A DNA stretch of 64,000 nt, taken from the NCBI RefSeq assembly GCF_008974265.1, contig NZ_BKZW01000003.1, positions 558,001 through 622,000 on the forward strand. The letters are read 5' to 3'. Numbering within the stretch: the first letter of the stretch is position 1; every line of letters begins with the position of its first letter. The notes under the pieces were generated by a model that had not been told where the DNA came from, made no database searches, and was given only the letters and a program-made list of their open reading frames with translations. This stretch comes from Dictyobacter vulcani. Its GTDB lineage: Bacteria; Chloroflexota; Ktedonobacteria; Ktedonobacterales; Ktedonobacteraceae. This document shows positions 1 through 9,641 of this stretch, one piece after another. Made by a program: the position numbers and the translations under genes.

Positions 1-314
1 TGGTCCTGATCTCACTCCTCTTGCATGAACTGCCATATGAACACGCCAGAAATGTGCTGCGTGAAGCTCGACGCCTGCTGCGGGACAACGGCCGGCTCAT
101 TATCTTTGATCCCATTCAATGCGCCTTCCCCTGGCCAAGGATTGATCGCGCTGTAAATATCTTTCTCATGCATCTCATGCACGAGGTCTACTGGATGGAA
201 TACGCTACCAATCCCGTCTGGCACACCTGCCAGGCAGCCGGATTCCACCACATTGAGCGCCAACTCCTCTTTGCCCTCCCGTGGATTTATCAAGTAGTGT
301 ACGCCACCAAATGA
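1..314 (+). CDS. Class I SAM-dependent methyltransferase, C-terminal part (runs off left edge)
   Basis: The reading frame is open from base 3 with no start inside the window, so the gene begins upstream. The visible residues start VLISLLLHEL and continue EHARNVLREARRLLRDNGRLIIFDP, which is the post-motif region of small-molecule methyltransferases of the UbiE/MenG type: a hydrophobic strand ending in His-Glu, then a helix and the turn 'LLRDNGRLIIFDP' that precedes the fifth strand. The SAM-binding glycine motif lies outside the window, so neither substrate nor completeness can be judged. Ends with TGA/TAA-type stop just before a decayed transporter on the opposite strand. Family call is fairly secure; substrate unknown. 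Confidence 0.72.
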   Translation, partial: VLISLLLHELPYEHARNVLREARRLLRDNGRLIIFDPIQCAFPWPRIDRAVNIFLMHLMHEVYWMEYATNPVWHTCQAAGFHHIERQLLFALPWIYQVVYATK

Positions 315-365
315 AACGAGCAGGCCTGGCAGCGGAATCCGCCATTGTACTGAGCAGATAAAGAT

Positions 366-731
366 TTACGTACGTTGGGTCAGGGCCAGGCGAACTCCAA
401 GGCCAACAAAAACACCTCCAGTGAGCCAGTGCATAAATCTGCTTGTACCTGCATGGTTTTTGAGCCAGCGACTAAGCAAGCTTGCCAGGAGCGCGATACT
501 GCTATCAACAGCCAGGCCAGTAATATTAAACACGAGACCGAGAACGAATAACTGCATCGGGACATGGTTCTGTGATGGATTGACAAATTGCGGTAAAAAG
601 GCAAGGTAGAAGAAGGCTACTTTTGGATTTAGCAGTGTGGTCAGCATTCCTTGCAAAAAGATTTTTGTGTTTCCTCGAAAAGCAAAAAGATATTTGTTAG
701 TGTTGGCATAGAGATGTTCCTTTCTTACCTG
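366..731 (-). pseudogene. LysE/RhtB-family amino-acid exporter, C-terminal fragment
   Basis: About 120 residues match the second half of LysE/RhtB exporters: a loop FRGNTKIFLQG, then the conserved LLNPKVAFFYLAFLPQFVNP segment and the last membrane helices. Full-length members have about 205 residues and begin with a TPGP motif in the first helix; that half is absent. Reading upstream in frame gives a TAG at 732-734 and no ATG, so the N-terminal half has been lost, not merely mis-started. A TTG at 654-656 could give a 96-residue fragment but would lack half of the membrane core. Decayed remnant; no function expected. Confidence 0.72.
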
Positions 732-864
732 CTATCTGGTTTGGCATTCGATATTCTTTTCTTCGTGATACTTACTATCTTACCCGCAAATGGAAGGTTG
801 TGGTAGTCGCGCCAAGATGCGTCGACAATATTGCCCGCAAACCTGTGGCAAACATCCCGACGAA

Positions 865-910
865 ATGAAGGCGGCGATACACAACTGCATGTGTGCATCG
901 CCGCCTTCAT
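865..910. terminator. Strong hairpin between the LysE remnant and the MFS gene
   Basis: Bases 865-878 (ATGAAGGCGGCGAT) pair perfectly with 897-910, with a partly self-complementary loop (acacaactgcatgtgtg) extending the stem. A T-rich stretch follows on the plus side (911-918), so it resembles a rho-independent terminator for plus-strand transcription, and it also lies just past the 3' end of the minus-strand MFS gene. The rest of 732-967 shows no gene. Confidence 0.55.
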
Positions 911-967
911 TTTTGTTCAAGTCACCAGATAGTAGAAAGACTCTGGTGTGCCGGACTAGCAATACGT

Positions 968-2374
968 TTAGTCTTCGCCGGCCAGGATCAGAACCGGACT
1001 GACTTTATCTTCTTCGGTACTGGAGATATCGGCGTGGGTCAACTCTTTGAGTCCGAGCACTGAGGCAAATGAGATGACCGCCAGGATGATGATATAGATC
1101 GACACAGCTTGCCAGGAGCCTGCCCCGATGTTGATAACTACATCGCTGCGCCCCATGGCTGCCAGGCTGGTTTTGCCGTTAAGGAGCAGTAAGGCGATAA
1201 TTGGAGCCAATCCACCAGCCAGTGGAGCCGCCAGTTGATAACCGAGCGAAGCACCACTGTAGCGTGAGCGGGTGCTGAAGCGTTCGGCAATCATGGCTGC
1301 CTGAGGTCCATAGACCCAGGAATGGAAGAAGGCCAGTGAGAGAATGACAGCCAGGACAAAGAGGACGGTCGAGCCGCTATTCATTAATAGATAGTATGGG
1401 AAGGCGAACGCGATCATCAATACGCAACCAATCAGATACCAGCGGCGGCGACCAATGCGGTCTGAAATAGCGCCGAAGACGGGAATGGTGCACATTTCTA
1501 AGACTGCGGCTGCGATGATGCTGTTCAGGATCAACGTTTTATTGAGGAGCAGTTTATCTACGCCATAGGTGACCACAAACGTGGTGAAGAGGTAGAATGG
1601 TGCCTGCTCGATGAAACGGGATCCGGCACTCAGTAAAATTTCGGGTGTACTATGACGGAAAGCATGTCCCAGCGGTGAGGAGGCCTCGCGATTCTGCTCT
1701 TTGACTTTGGCGAAGAGCGGAGTCTCCATGACACGTAGACGAATATACAGTCCGATGATAATCAGCAAGGCGCTGACAAAGAAGGGAATACGCCAGCCCC
1801 AGGACAAGAAGGTATCTGCTCCCATCGATGATTGGACGATGTTAACGACAATCGTTGAGAGGGCCAGACCCAGTGGCGCACCGAGCTGTGGCCAGCTGGC
1901 CCAGAAACCACGATTGCTTTTATGTCCATATTCCATTGCCAGCAGGACCGAGCCGCCCCATTCGCCGCCCACGCCCAGGCCCTGGAACAGGCGCATGATG
2001 GTGACCAGGATAGCTGCGAATATACCCAGTGTGGCATAACCAGGTAAGATACCGATAATAAAGGTTGAGACACCCATCAACATCAGTGTCGCGACCAGTG
2101 TGGATTTACGCCCGATCCTGTCACCCATGTGGCCGAAAATCGCACCACCGAAAGGACGAGCGAGAAAGCCAACCAGGAAGGTTAGTAATGATAGCAAGGT
2201 ACCGACTATATGATCGGCTGAGGGAAAAAAGAGCTTGGGGAATACCAATGTGGCCATGGTGCCATAAAGGAAAAAATCATACCACTCGATGGCGGTTCCC
2301 AGTGTACTTGAGATAATGACGGTGCGCATCTGTTGAGGAGTTGGTTGGTCTACGGATGAAATATCAGTGCTCAT
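968..2374 (-). CDS. MFS transporter, metabolite:H+ symporter (MHS) family
   Basis: Predicted 468-residue inner-membrane symporter with about 12 hydrophobic segments. The family is recognised by the N-terminal EWYDFFLYGT motif, the loop motif GDRIGRKSTL between helices 2 and 3 and its echo SDRIGRRR between helices 8 and 9; the ProP, KgtP and ShiA proteins share this architecture. The start is set at 2374 because an AAAGGAGG ribosome-binding site sits directly upstream; a start further up at 2395 would lie on top of that site. A close paralogue follows upstream on the same strand. Substrate cannot be read from sequence; given the downstream neighbourhood a small organic acid such as hydroxybutyrate or acetoacetate is possible but unproven. 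Confidence 0.85.
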   Translation of the reverse strand: MSTDISSVDQPTPQQMRTVIISSTLGTAIEWYDFFLYGTMATLVFPKLFFPSADHIVGTLLSLLTFLVGFLARPFGGAIFGHMGDRIGRKSTLVATLMLMGVSTFIIGILPGYATLGIFAAILVTIMRLFQGLGVGGEWGGSVLLAMEYGHKSNRGFWASWPQLGAPLGLALSTIVVNIVQSSMGADTFLSWGWRIPFFVSALLIIIGLYIRLRVMETPLFAKVKEQNREASSPLGHAFRHSTPEILLSAGSRFIEQAPFYLFTTFVVTYGVDKLLLNKTLILNSIIAAAVLEMCTIPVFGAISDRIGRRRWYLIGCVLMIAFAFPYYLLMNSGSTVLFVLAVILSLAFFHSWVYGPQAAMIAERFSTRSRYSGASLGYQLAAPLAGGLAPIIALLLLNGKTSLAAMGRSDVVINIGAGSWQAVSIYIIILAVISFASVLGLKELTHADISSTEEDKVSPVLILAGED

Positions 2375-2498
2375 TGCGATCCTCCTTTGGAACATAGCAG
2401 GTAGAAAAAAGATAAGATCCCGAAATCAATGCGTGTATCTTCATTGATGCACGAATGCCTGTTTATACCTCCTTTGCGTTTGCTGAATGACACAGCCT

Positions 2499-3839
2499 CT
2501 ACATGAGATCCTCAACGGCATCCTGTCCCGTATAATCTTTTAAGTAGCAAGCTGCCAGTAGCGAGCTCAAGGCCATGATCATCAAATAAATTGCGATCAA
2601 TACCCAGACCGGGTAGGTTGGATTATGGGGTTGCGCCCTGCTGAGTAGATAGGTTGCGATGATTGGAGCTGGACCACCGGCGATAATTGAGGCTAATTGA
2701 TAGCCAAGGGTTGCGCCTGTATAGCGAAACCGGGTGGGAAAGCGTTCGGCGATCAAAGCCGCCTGTGGTCCATACAGACAGGCATGGCAGCCACCTAGTG
2801 AGAGCGCAATTGCCAGAACAATCAGGACCGGGTTACCAGTATTAAAAAGCAAAAAATAAGGAATGGCGCAGGCTCCCATCAACAGCGTGCCATACATAGT
2901 CAGGCGCCGTCGCCCAATGCGATCCGAGAGCGCACCATAGATAGGGATGGTGATGCAGGCCAGTAACGCAGCCAGGATCAGGCCACGATAGAGCAAGGAA
3001 GCTTCCCAATGCAATATTTCTACGCCATATGAGAGCATGAAGGTCGTAAAAATATAGAAAGGTGCCTGCTCGCCAGAGCGCACCAGGGCTGAAAGCAAGA
3101 TCTCACGCCAGTAGCGCCTCCATGTCTGCCCCATAACCTTATGGGACTGCCGTTGCTGCTGCAGATGTAAAAAAGCCGTTGTCTCAGGAATGCGTAGCCG
3201 AATGTACAGTCCTACCAGCAGTAGCATCGTGCTTAAGAGAAACGGCATGCGCCAGCCGATGCTCTGGAAGGCTTCCCCGGGATAGAGATTTTTAAAGAGC
3301 AGTAGCGAAGTCACCGACAGACCCAGACCAACCAGCGCGCCCGCCTGGGGCCAGCTGGTCAAAAATCCCCTTCGAGCAGGATTACCAAACTCCATCGTCA
3401 GCAAGACCGAGCCGCCCCATTCTCCACCTACCCCTACTCCCTGCAAAAAGCGTAAGAGTGCCAACAACAGGGGAGCCAGTAGTCCCAGTGTGGCATAGCC
3501 TGGCAGCACGCCGATCAACATGGTCGCAATCCCAATTAACAACAGCGTTGTTGCCAGTGTGGGTTTACGACCAACGCGATCGCCAAAGCGGCCAAAGAAA
3601 ATACTGCCCAGCGGTCGAGCCACAAAACCCACGAAATTAGTGGTAAAAGCAGCAATGACCCCGGCATAGGGATTCAGGCCTGGAAAGAAAACGGCAGGAA
3701 ATACAGTGACGGCTAGAAAGCTATAGTAAAAAAAGTCTAACCACTCAATAGCTGAGCCGATAGTGCTGGCAACAATAATTGGAAACATTGATTCATGGCT
3801 AGCTGTATCCTCAATTGTATCGAAACGCAACGTGGTCAT
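2499..3839 (-). CDS. MFS transporter, MHS family (paralogue)
   Basis: 446-residue paralogue of the adjacent transporter, with the same landmarks in the same order: EWLDFFYYS near the first helix, GDRVGRKPTL between helices 2-3, VGGEWGGSVLL in helix 5 and SDRIGRRR in the middle loop. The start is placed at 3839 (MTTLRF) because AGGGAGG lies 4-10 bases upstream; the frame stays open further upstream but codes an unrelated Cys-rich stretch with no membrane motif. It is separated from the other paralogue by about 120 bases with no strong terminator, so the two may be co-transcribed. Likely arose by tandem duplication. Substrate unknown. Confidence 0.85.
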   Translation of the reverse strand: MTTLRFDTIEDTASHESMFPIIVASTIGSAIEWLDFFYYSFLAVTVFPAVFFPGLNPYAGVIAAFTTNFVGFVARPLGSIFFGRFGDRVGRKPTLATTLLLIGIATMLIGVLPGYATLGLLAPLLLALLRFLQGVGVGGEWGGSVLLTMEFGNPARRGFLTSWPQAGALVGLGLSVTSLLLFKNLYPGEAFQSIGWRMPFLLSTMLLLVGLYIRLRIPETTAFLHLQQQRQSHKVMGQTWRRYWREILLSALVRSGEQAPFYIFTTFMLSYGVEILHWEASLLYRGLILAALLACITIPIYGALSDRIGRRRLTMYGTLLMGACAIPYFLLFNTGNPVLIVLAIALSLGGCHACLYGPQAALIAERFPTRFRYTGATLGYQLASIIAGGPAPIIATYLLSRAQPHNPTYPVWVLIAIYLMIMALSSLLAACYLKDYTGQDAVEDLM

Positions 3840-4095
3840 TGAACCTCCCTGATAGCTTGCGACTGTGCAGATATCAGTCAGGATAGCAGCTATAAACGTC
3901 GCATGGAAGACTTGAAGCATAATCCAGGTATCCATGTTTCCCGTATTGTTGATCGGGGTTGAGGATAAGTATACAGGTTGGAAGTAACAAAGCCGTAAAC
4001 GGAATATATTTTGATGTAAACAAAAATATAAACATTTTTGAGCGTGCCAGCATAAAGAGTTGAATTGCTCGTCATATTGGCGCATACTATAACCA

Positions 4096-4245
4096 CTAGT
4101 ACATTGTCAAACTTCGTGGATGGGGGGAGATGCCGGGGGCACAGCCCCCGAGCCCCCATTCAAGGGGCTCGCCGCTTGATCATGCCCCCGGCATGCTCGC
4201 TTGCATCCCCGCTTCCCCGGCACATGATGTCTGACAGACTACTAG
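4096..4245. repeat. GC-rich palindromic miniature repeat, copy 1
   Basis: A roughly 150-base element in the 434-base gap between the MHS transporter and the sensor kinase. Its ends are inverted (CTAGTA...TGTCA at the left, TGACAGACTACTAG at the right) and its inside is rich in short palindromes around GGGGGCACAGCCCCC and TTGCATCCCCGC. A related element lies at 30479-30621 with the same order of blocks: end with TGTCA, GGCACAGCCC, then TTGCATCCCC, then TGACAGA. Non-coding; looks like a non-autonomous mobile or REP-type element. The remaining bases of the gap (3840-4095) hold AT-rich leader sequence with no gene seen. Confidence 0.6.
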
Positions 4246-4273
4246 AGCGCAGTTATGGGAGTGAAGCTAACCG

Positions 4274-6540
4274 ATGCTGAAAATACTGGAACGCAAAATA
4301 ACATTACAGCTACTCGTCTTCTACGGTCTGTTTGTGATTCCGCTGGTGCTTGGTGGTGCTGAACTCTATTTTTTTCAGCATGATGCTCTGCAACAAAGCG
4401 CGCAGCAGGCGGATTTAAGTCTGGCCCAGGCGTTGGCGCAGGATGCGCATACCTATGTTGAGGGTACGGCTAAAGAAGCCTGGGAACTGGCACAAAGTTC
4501 AGCCGCCGTGCAACTGGATCGGCCGCAGCTTGATGCGCAATTCAGTACCTCCAAACGTGTCCATCCCGAGATCGGCCAATATTTTGTTTATGATGCCACG
4601 GGCAAGTTATTGTTCACATATCCGCAGATAGATCTGAATACGCGACAACTCTTCAGTGCTGTACCAGTTTTGCAGGAATTACAGAAATCCGGCAAAAGCT
4701 TTCTACTGCTAAGGCAAAGTGTGCAGTCAGCTTACACATATACTGTGGCGATTGCCGCTCCCATTATTCGTGGTAAACAGCAACTGGCCGGCGTGGTCAT
4801 GCTGACAGTAGTGCAACAACAATTACAGCCACACTTGCTGGCAGTACAGCAGCAGTTTAAACAAAATGGCGAGATGCGCATCTGGATTATGGATAGTCAG
4901 GGTGCATCCATTGTCAACACGCAAGGGCGTCTTCGGATATCTCTTTACTTCAGCGTATGCCGGAATTGCGTGCAGCGTTAACTGGTAAGGCAGATAATGT
5001 GGTTGCCAGGGATGGACAGCGCGACTGGCTGTATAGTTATGTGCCGATTCGTGAAACTGGCTGGGTGGTAGCGGTTGGACGACCGGTTGACGATACTTTT
5101 GCCACTGTAATCAGTTTTCAGCATAGTCTGATTATTGCTTTGATCATGTTGCTGGTTGGAGCCAGTGTCTTCTGGTTTGTCATGCATGGCTGGGTGGTTG
5201 CCCCTATTTCCAGATTGGCTCAGGCGGTTGCCATGATCAAGCCTGATCAGTCCAGGAAAGTCACCAATCACCGCTTACTGGTGCGGGAAAAGAGTCGGCA
5301 GGACGAGATCGGGCGGCTGGTCAATGCCTTCTCCGATATGGAAGAAGAGATCCACACGCTCTTTCGTAAAAGCGATGAGCAGAGCTATTCTCGCCTGCAA
5401 ACCCTGGATGCCTTGCTGTTCAGTATGGACGAAGGAGTACTGCTGGAAGACCCAGCGGGCGAGGTCGTCTATGCCAATCATCGCTTCACCCAATTTGTGG
5501 GTATGTCAATGCCAGTTATTTCCCAGGATACTTTTCAGCCCAAACATTTGACCGAGCGCATGGAAGCTCTGGCGGAAAAGCCCGAGGCATATCTGGAGGC
5601 ACTGCATCAGGCCGAAAGCGGCGCTGGACCACAGGTTATCGAGTTCCAGGTGCATGGCTACTACAATCAACTTGGCCAGCTGGTGCCATCGCGACGGCAT
5701 ATCCGCATGCGCCTGTTCCAGGTACAGGATATGGCGGGCCAGCTTATTGGTCGCGGCAAGATTATGAGTGACGTGACCCGGCAGAACGAAGCCGAGCAGG
5801 TCAAGCAGAATCTCCTGGCCATTGTCTCCCATGAATTACGCACGCCGCTCACCACGATCAAAGGCTACGCCACCAGTTTGCTGGAGACTGATATCGAAGT
5901 TGATGAACATATGCAGCAAGATTTCCTGCTTCGTATTGTCGAAGAAGGCGATCGCATGGCTGAACTGGTCACCAGCTTGCTGGAGATGTCGCAATTGGAG
6001 GCCGGCACCCTCAAGCTGGCACCTAGCCTGTGCCGTCTGGATATCCTGCTTACCCGAGTCCTGGAGAATGCTGAGAATGGCCAGCTGCAGATCCAACTCT
6101 CTTTACCTGACGAGTTGCCCGTAATCTATATCGATCAACGTCGCATCGAGATGGTGCTGCGCAATCTGCTGGAGAATGCCCGCCGCTATGCCGGTGGCGA
6201 AGCTGAGGTAGCCATCAATGTGCGCTACACTCAAGAGCCAGAGGAGAGTGGCATCTGTCTGAGCCTGGAAGATAATGGTCCTGGTTTACCGGCTCACCTG
6301 ACCGAGCAGATCTTTGAAAGTTTTTATCAGGTTGATGGGGGTCGTGAACGCAGTAGTAGCGGGGTTGGATTGGGACTGGCTATCTGTCGTGGGTTTGTCG
6401 AGGCCCATGGTGGCCATATCTGGGCTGCGAATCGTGGTGATGGAAAAGCTGGTGCGAGTTTCCACATCTGGTTACCCGAACGTTTACTCCATACTGCCAA
6501 TTCGCCAGTTCGTCCCTTTAAACTGGAAGAAATCTTCTAG
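4274..6540 (+). CDS. Sensor histidine kinase (Cache-HAMP-PAS-HisKA-HATPase), frameshifted
   Basis: Two overlapping frames together make one kinase of about 755 residues. The first part (from 4274) has an N-terminal membrane helix and an extracellular Cache-like sensor; the second gives the second helix (SLIIALIMLLVGASVFWF), HAMP, a PAS-like domain, the HisKA box IVSHELRTPL (phosphoryl His codon at 5830) and the ATPase motifs NLLENA, DNGPGL and GVGLGLAI. The frame changes within 4922-4933; adding one G to the run at 4925-4927 restores a continuous SSDISLLQRMPEL. No classic slippery heptamer is present, so an indel error or decay is likelier than programmed shifting. The partner response regulator starts 24 bases downstream. 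Its position next to acetoacetate-CoA ligase hints at sensing an organic acid, but that is inference. Confidence 0.8.
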
Positions 6541-6564
6541 TACCACAAGAAAGAGTGTCAACGT

Positions 6565-7257
6565 ATGCCACTGGAAAAGCACATCCTCGTCGTAGATGAC
6601 GAGCCAGGAATTCAGGATTTTGTGCAGCGCAACCTGGAACTGCGAACCTTCAAGGTCTCACTGGCGAGTAACGGACTGGAGGCGCTGGCCCTGTTTGAGA
6701 AAAATAATTTTGCGCTGGTAATTCTAGATATTATGATGCCACGGATGGATGGCCTGGAAGTGTGTCGGCGCATCCGTAAAAGTAGTACCGTGCCCATTAT
6801 TATCCTGACCGCGCTGGGAGAAGATGCTGATAAAATCGCGGCCCTGGAGCAAGGGGCTGATGATTATCTGACCAAGCCCTTTAGTATCGGTGAGTTGATG
6901 GCCCGCATCAAAGCGGTCCTGCGCCGAAATCATTGGGCCGACCATCCTATTTCTGCTGGCACCCGGCGCTTCGGAAACCTTGAAATCGATTTTGAGCAGC
7001 GACGCGTCTGGAAAGATAGCATCCTGGTTAAATTATCGCCCACTGAATTTGAGCTCCTGCAAGAACTCGCGCTCCATCCAGATAAGATCTTCACGCATGA
7101 GTCCCTGCTCAGACGTGTCTGGGGGAGTGAATATCGCAGCGAAGCTGAATATCTGCGTGTCTACATCGGTCGCCTGCGTCGCAAGCTTGAAAATAATCCT
7201 GCTCAACCCACGCACATCATAACTGAACCTGGCATCGGCTACTATATGGTCGGCTAA
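6565..7257 (+). CDS. OmpR-family response regulator (KdpE-like)
   Basis: 230-residue two-domain regulator. Residues 5-120 form a receiver with the acidic pair DD at 11-12, phospho-acceptor D55 in VILDIMMPRMDG, and the conserved Lys in DDYLTKPF. Residues 130-228 are a winged-helix output domain ending in VYIGRLRRKLE and GIGYYMVG, typical for OmpR/KdpE proteins. The gene follows the kinase by 24 bases and is surely its partner. KdpE resemblance is strongest in overall sequence, but no kdp potassium-pump genes are nearby, so a potassium role is not supported by context. It may control the downstream acetoacetate-CoA ligase promoter or more distant targets. Confidence 0.9.
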   Translation: MPLEKHILVVDDEPGIQDFVQRNLELRTFKVSLASNGLEALALFEKNNFALVILDIMMPRMDGLEVCRRIRKSSTVPIIILTALGEDADKIAALEQGADDYLTKPFSIGELMARIKAVLRRNHWADHPISAGTRRFGNLEIDFEQRRVWKDSILVKLSPTEFELLQELALHPDKIFTHESLLRRVWGSEYRSEAEYLRVYIGRLRRKLENNPAQPTHIITEPGIGYYMVG

Positions 7258-7285
7258 AAAAAGGTCATCAGTCGCTGGTTCTGGC

Positions 7286-7329
7286 TTGACAACGGCTTTT
7301 TAACATGATATATGACTCATGTGTCATAT
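7286..7329 (+). promoter_or_regulatory. Promoter and TetR-type operator (site 1) for acetoacetate-CoA ligase
   Basis: TTGACA at 7286-7291, a 17-base spacer and TATATG at 7309-7314 form a good sigma-70-type promoter. Overlapping the -10 box, 7310-7329 reads ATATGACTCATGTGTCATAT, an 18-of-20 palindrome. Four related sites lie in front of other genes of this locus, including the tetR gene, so binding here should block transcription of the ligase. Confidence 0.72.
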
Positions 7330-7386
7330 TTGTATAGTAGCCTGATAATGTGTTCTTTTTCATAAATCTGAAGGAGATTTGAGCGC

Positions 7387-9390
7387 ATGGAATATATGTC
7401 TGAGGAGCCTAACTTACTCTGGAAACCGGCGGATGAAATCAAGCAACAGGCCAATCTGAGCAGTTATATGCATTGGCTGCAGCAAGAAAAAGACGTGCAC
7501 ATGGAGACGCAAGCAGAACTGTGGGACTGGTCGGTCAACCATCTGGAAGATTTCTGGGCCTCTATCTGGCAATATATGCAGATCCAGGCATCCGAGCCCT
7601 ATACACAGGTGCTGGCCTCACGCCAGATGCCCGGGGCTGAATGGTTTGTGGGAGCCAGATTAAACTACGTGGAACAGGTATTTCGGCATGCCACACCAGA
7701 TCGTCCGGCGCTGCTCTTCCGCTCTGAGACGGGTCCATTGCAAGAGGTTTCCTGGCAAGAATTACAGCATAAAGTGGGTGCCGTCGCCAATGGACTGAAG
7801 GCGTTAGGTGTTGGCGTAGGCGATCGCGTCGTGGCTTATGTACGCAACAATATCGAGGCCGTGATTGCCTTCCTGGCCTGTGCCAGTATCGGTGCCATCT
7901 GGTCCAGTTGCGCTCCTGACTTCGGCACCAAAAGCGTGGCGGATCGCTTTCAACAGATTGAGCCATGCGTACTCTTCGCTACTGATGGCTATCGCTACAA
8001 TGGCAAATTGCAGGATCGACGTTCGACCGTGGCGGAACTGCGCCAGGCACTGCCAACATTACGCAAAACCATCTTGATTCCATCGATCTATGAGGCACCT
8101 GACCTGACAAACGATGCAGATATGCTGCTCTGGAACGAGTTGCTTGCATCTGATACCACTTTAACCTGTACCCAGGTAGCATTTAATCATCCTCTGTGGG
8201 TACTCTACTCTTCTGGAACGACCGGACTGCCCAAGGCGATTGTGCATAGTCAGGGAGGTATTTTGCTTGAGCATGTGAAGTTTCTGCACTTGCATATGGA
8301 TCTCAAGCCCGAGGATCGCTTTTTCTGGTATACCACTACTGGCTGGATGATGTGGAATTTGCTGGTTGGTGGTTTGTTGGTTGGTAGTACGATCCTGCTC
8401 TACGATGGTTGTCCCAATTATCCTGACATCGGTGGTTTATGGAATCTCGTGCAAGAAGCCGGGATTACCGTCTTTGGTACCAGTGCTGGCTATCTGACCG
8501 CGTGTATGAAGGCTGAGATTACTCCGGGTCAAACCTATCAGCTAACGCAACTCCGTGCGCTGGGGTCGACTGGATCACCGCTCCCGCCGGAAGGGTTTCG
8601 CTGGGTCTATCAGGCGGTCAAGCAGGATCTCTGGCTGGCCTCGATCAGTGGCGGCACCGATGTCTGCTCGGCCTTTCTCGGTGGCTCTATTCTACTTCCA
8701 GTCTATGCGGGCGAAATCCAGACCAGGGTGCTGGGGGCCAAACTGGAAGCATTTGATGAACTGGGACGCCCGGTGATCAATACTGTGGGCGAACTGGTGC
8801 TGACAGAACCTCTACCCTCGATGCCACTCTATTTCTGGAATGATCCTCAGGGGAAACGCCATCGTGAAAGCTACTTCGCTTCCTATCCCGGCATCTGGCG
8901 TCACGGCGATTGGATAGAGTTGACCAGCAGAGGGAGTGCGATCATTTCCGGCCGCTCGGATTCAACCATTAATCGTAAAGGTATCAGGATGGGGAGTAGC
9001 GAGATCTATCGAGCCGTTGAGGATTTACCCGAGGTGGTTGATAGCCTGGTGATTGGTGTTGAGTTGCCTGATGGAGCTTATTATATGCCTCTGTTTGTCG
9101 TCCTGAAAGATGCGCAACCCCTCACGGAAGATGTAAGTAAAAAGATAAAGACCAAACTACGCTCGACTATTTCTCCGCACTATGTTCCAGATGCAGTGGT
9201 GGCTGTTCACGAAATTCCACGTACCCTGAGTGGAAAGAAACTGGAAGTACCGGTGAAAAAGCTGTTTATGGGTCTGCCCCTGGAGAAGGTTGTCAGTCTG
9301 GATACATTGAGTAATCCCCACGCTTTTGATGATTTTATCCGTATTGCCGCCCAATTCAGAACTACGAACGGATCTGCCGTGAGTAATTGA
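7387..9390 (+). CDS. aacS: Acetoacetate-CoA ligase (acetoacetyl-CoA synthetase)
   Basis: 667-residue cytoplasmic acyl-adenylating enzyme that converts acetoacetate, ATP and CoA to acetoacetyl-CoA. The AMP-binding motif YSSGTTGLPKAIVHS is at about 272-286, the TGWMMWN motif follows, the GDWIELTSRGSAIISGRSD stretch holds the conserved Asp/Arg positions, and the C-terminal RTLSGKKLEVPVKKL contains the catalytic Lys. The length and the N-terminal WSVNHLEDFW block separate AacS from acetyl-CoA and propionyl-CoA synthetases. Start chosen at 7387 behind AAGGAGA. With the 3-hydroxybutyrate dehydrogenase encoded 11 kb downstream it completes 3-hydroxybutyrate catabolism. Its promoter carries operator site 1. 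Confidence 0.93.
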   Translation: MEYMSEEPNLLWKPADEIKQQANLSSYMHWLQQEKDVHMETQAELWDWSVNHLEDFWASIWQYMQIQASEPYTQVLASRQMPGAEWFVGARLNYVEQVFRHATPDRPALLFRSETGPLQEVSWQELQHKVGAVANGLKALGVGVGDRVVAYVRNNIEAVIAFLACASIGAIWSSCAPDFGTKSVADRFQQIEPCVLFATDGYRYNGKLQDRRSTVAELRQALPTLRKTILIPSIYEAPDLTNDADMLLWNELLASDTTLTCTQVAFNHPLWVLYSSGTTGLPKAIVHSQGGILLEHVKFLHLHMDLKPEDRFFWYTTTGWMMWNLLVGGLLVGSTILLYDGCPNYPDIGGLWNLVQEAGITVFGTSAGYLTACMKAEITPGQTYQLTQLRALGSTGSPLPPEGFRWVYQAVKQDLWLASISGGTDVCSAFLGGSILLPVYAGEIQTRVLGAKLEAFDELGRPVINTVGELVLTEPLPSMPLYFWNDPQGKRHRESYFASYPGIWRHGDWIELTSRGSAIISGRSDSTINRKGIRMGSSEIYRAVEDLPEVVDSLVIGVELPDGAYYMPLFVVLKDAQPLTEDVSKKIKTKLRSTISPHYVPDAVVAVHEIPRTLSGKKLEVPVKKLFMGLPLEKVVSLDTLSNPHAFDDFIRIAAQFRTTNGSAVSN

Positions 9391-9418
9391 GCAAAATCTA
9401 TGATTATAGCTGACCCCC

Positions 9419-9463
9419 TTGACAAATCATTGATTTATCTGATATATGAATCATGTGTCATGT
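9419..9463 (+). promoter_or_regulatory. Promoter and operator (site 2) before the PHB depolymerase genes
   Basis: TTGACA at 9419-9424 is followed after 17 bases by ATATAT, and 9444-9463 reads ATATGAATCATGTGTCATGT, the same 20-base near-palindrome as site 1 (two differences). The layout repeats that of site 1, -35, 17-base spacer, operator over the -10. It should drive the esterase gene at 9642 through a leader of about 180 bases. The leader also holds a direct repeat ATTTATTTAGCCTG at 9492-9505 and 9533-9546. Confidence 0.68.
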
Positions 9464-9579
9464 TCCTGTAATGCTTCAACTGTATCGCTTTATTTATTTA
9501 GCCTGACCTGTTAAATGGCGTTGACAAACTGAATTTATTTAGCCTGGCTCTTTATGTGCTCAAAGTTGAGCAGTCTTTG

Positions 9580-9610
9580 CCGCTATCCGCGTAAGCTTTG
9601 CGGGTAGCGG
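9580..9610 (+). other. Leader hairpin upstream of the first esterase
   Basis: CCGCTATCCGC (9580-9590) pairs with GCGGGTAGCGG (9600-9610) at 10 of 11 positions with a 9-base loop. It sits about 20 bases upstream of the ribosome-binding site of the first esterase. It is not followed by a T tract, so it may stabilise the transcript or act as a weak barrier rather than terminate; role unproven. Confidence 0.45.
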
Positions 9611-9641
9611 TCTCATAACATAGTTGTGAGAGGGGGCTTTC

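Noticed and set aside
4922..4960. Programmed ribosomal frameshift in the sensor kinase
   Set aside because: No X XXY YYZ heptamer, no downstream pseudoknot seen, and three other unrelated genes have the same one-base break.
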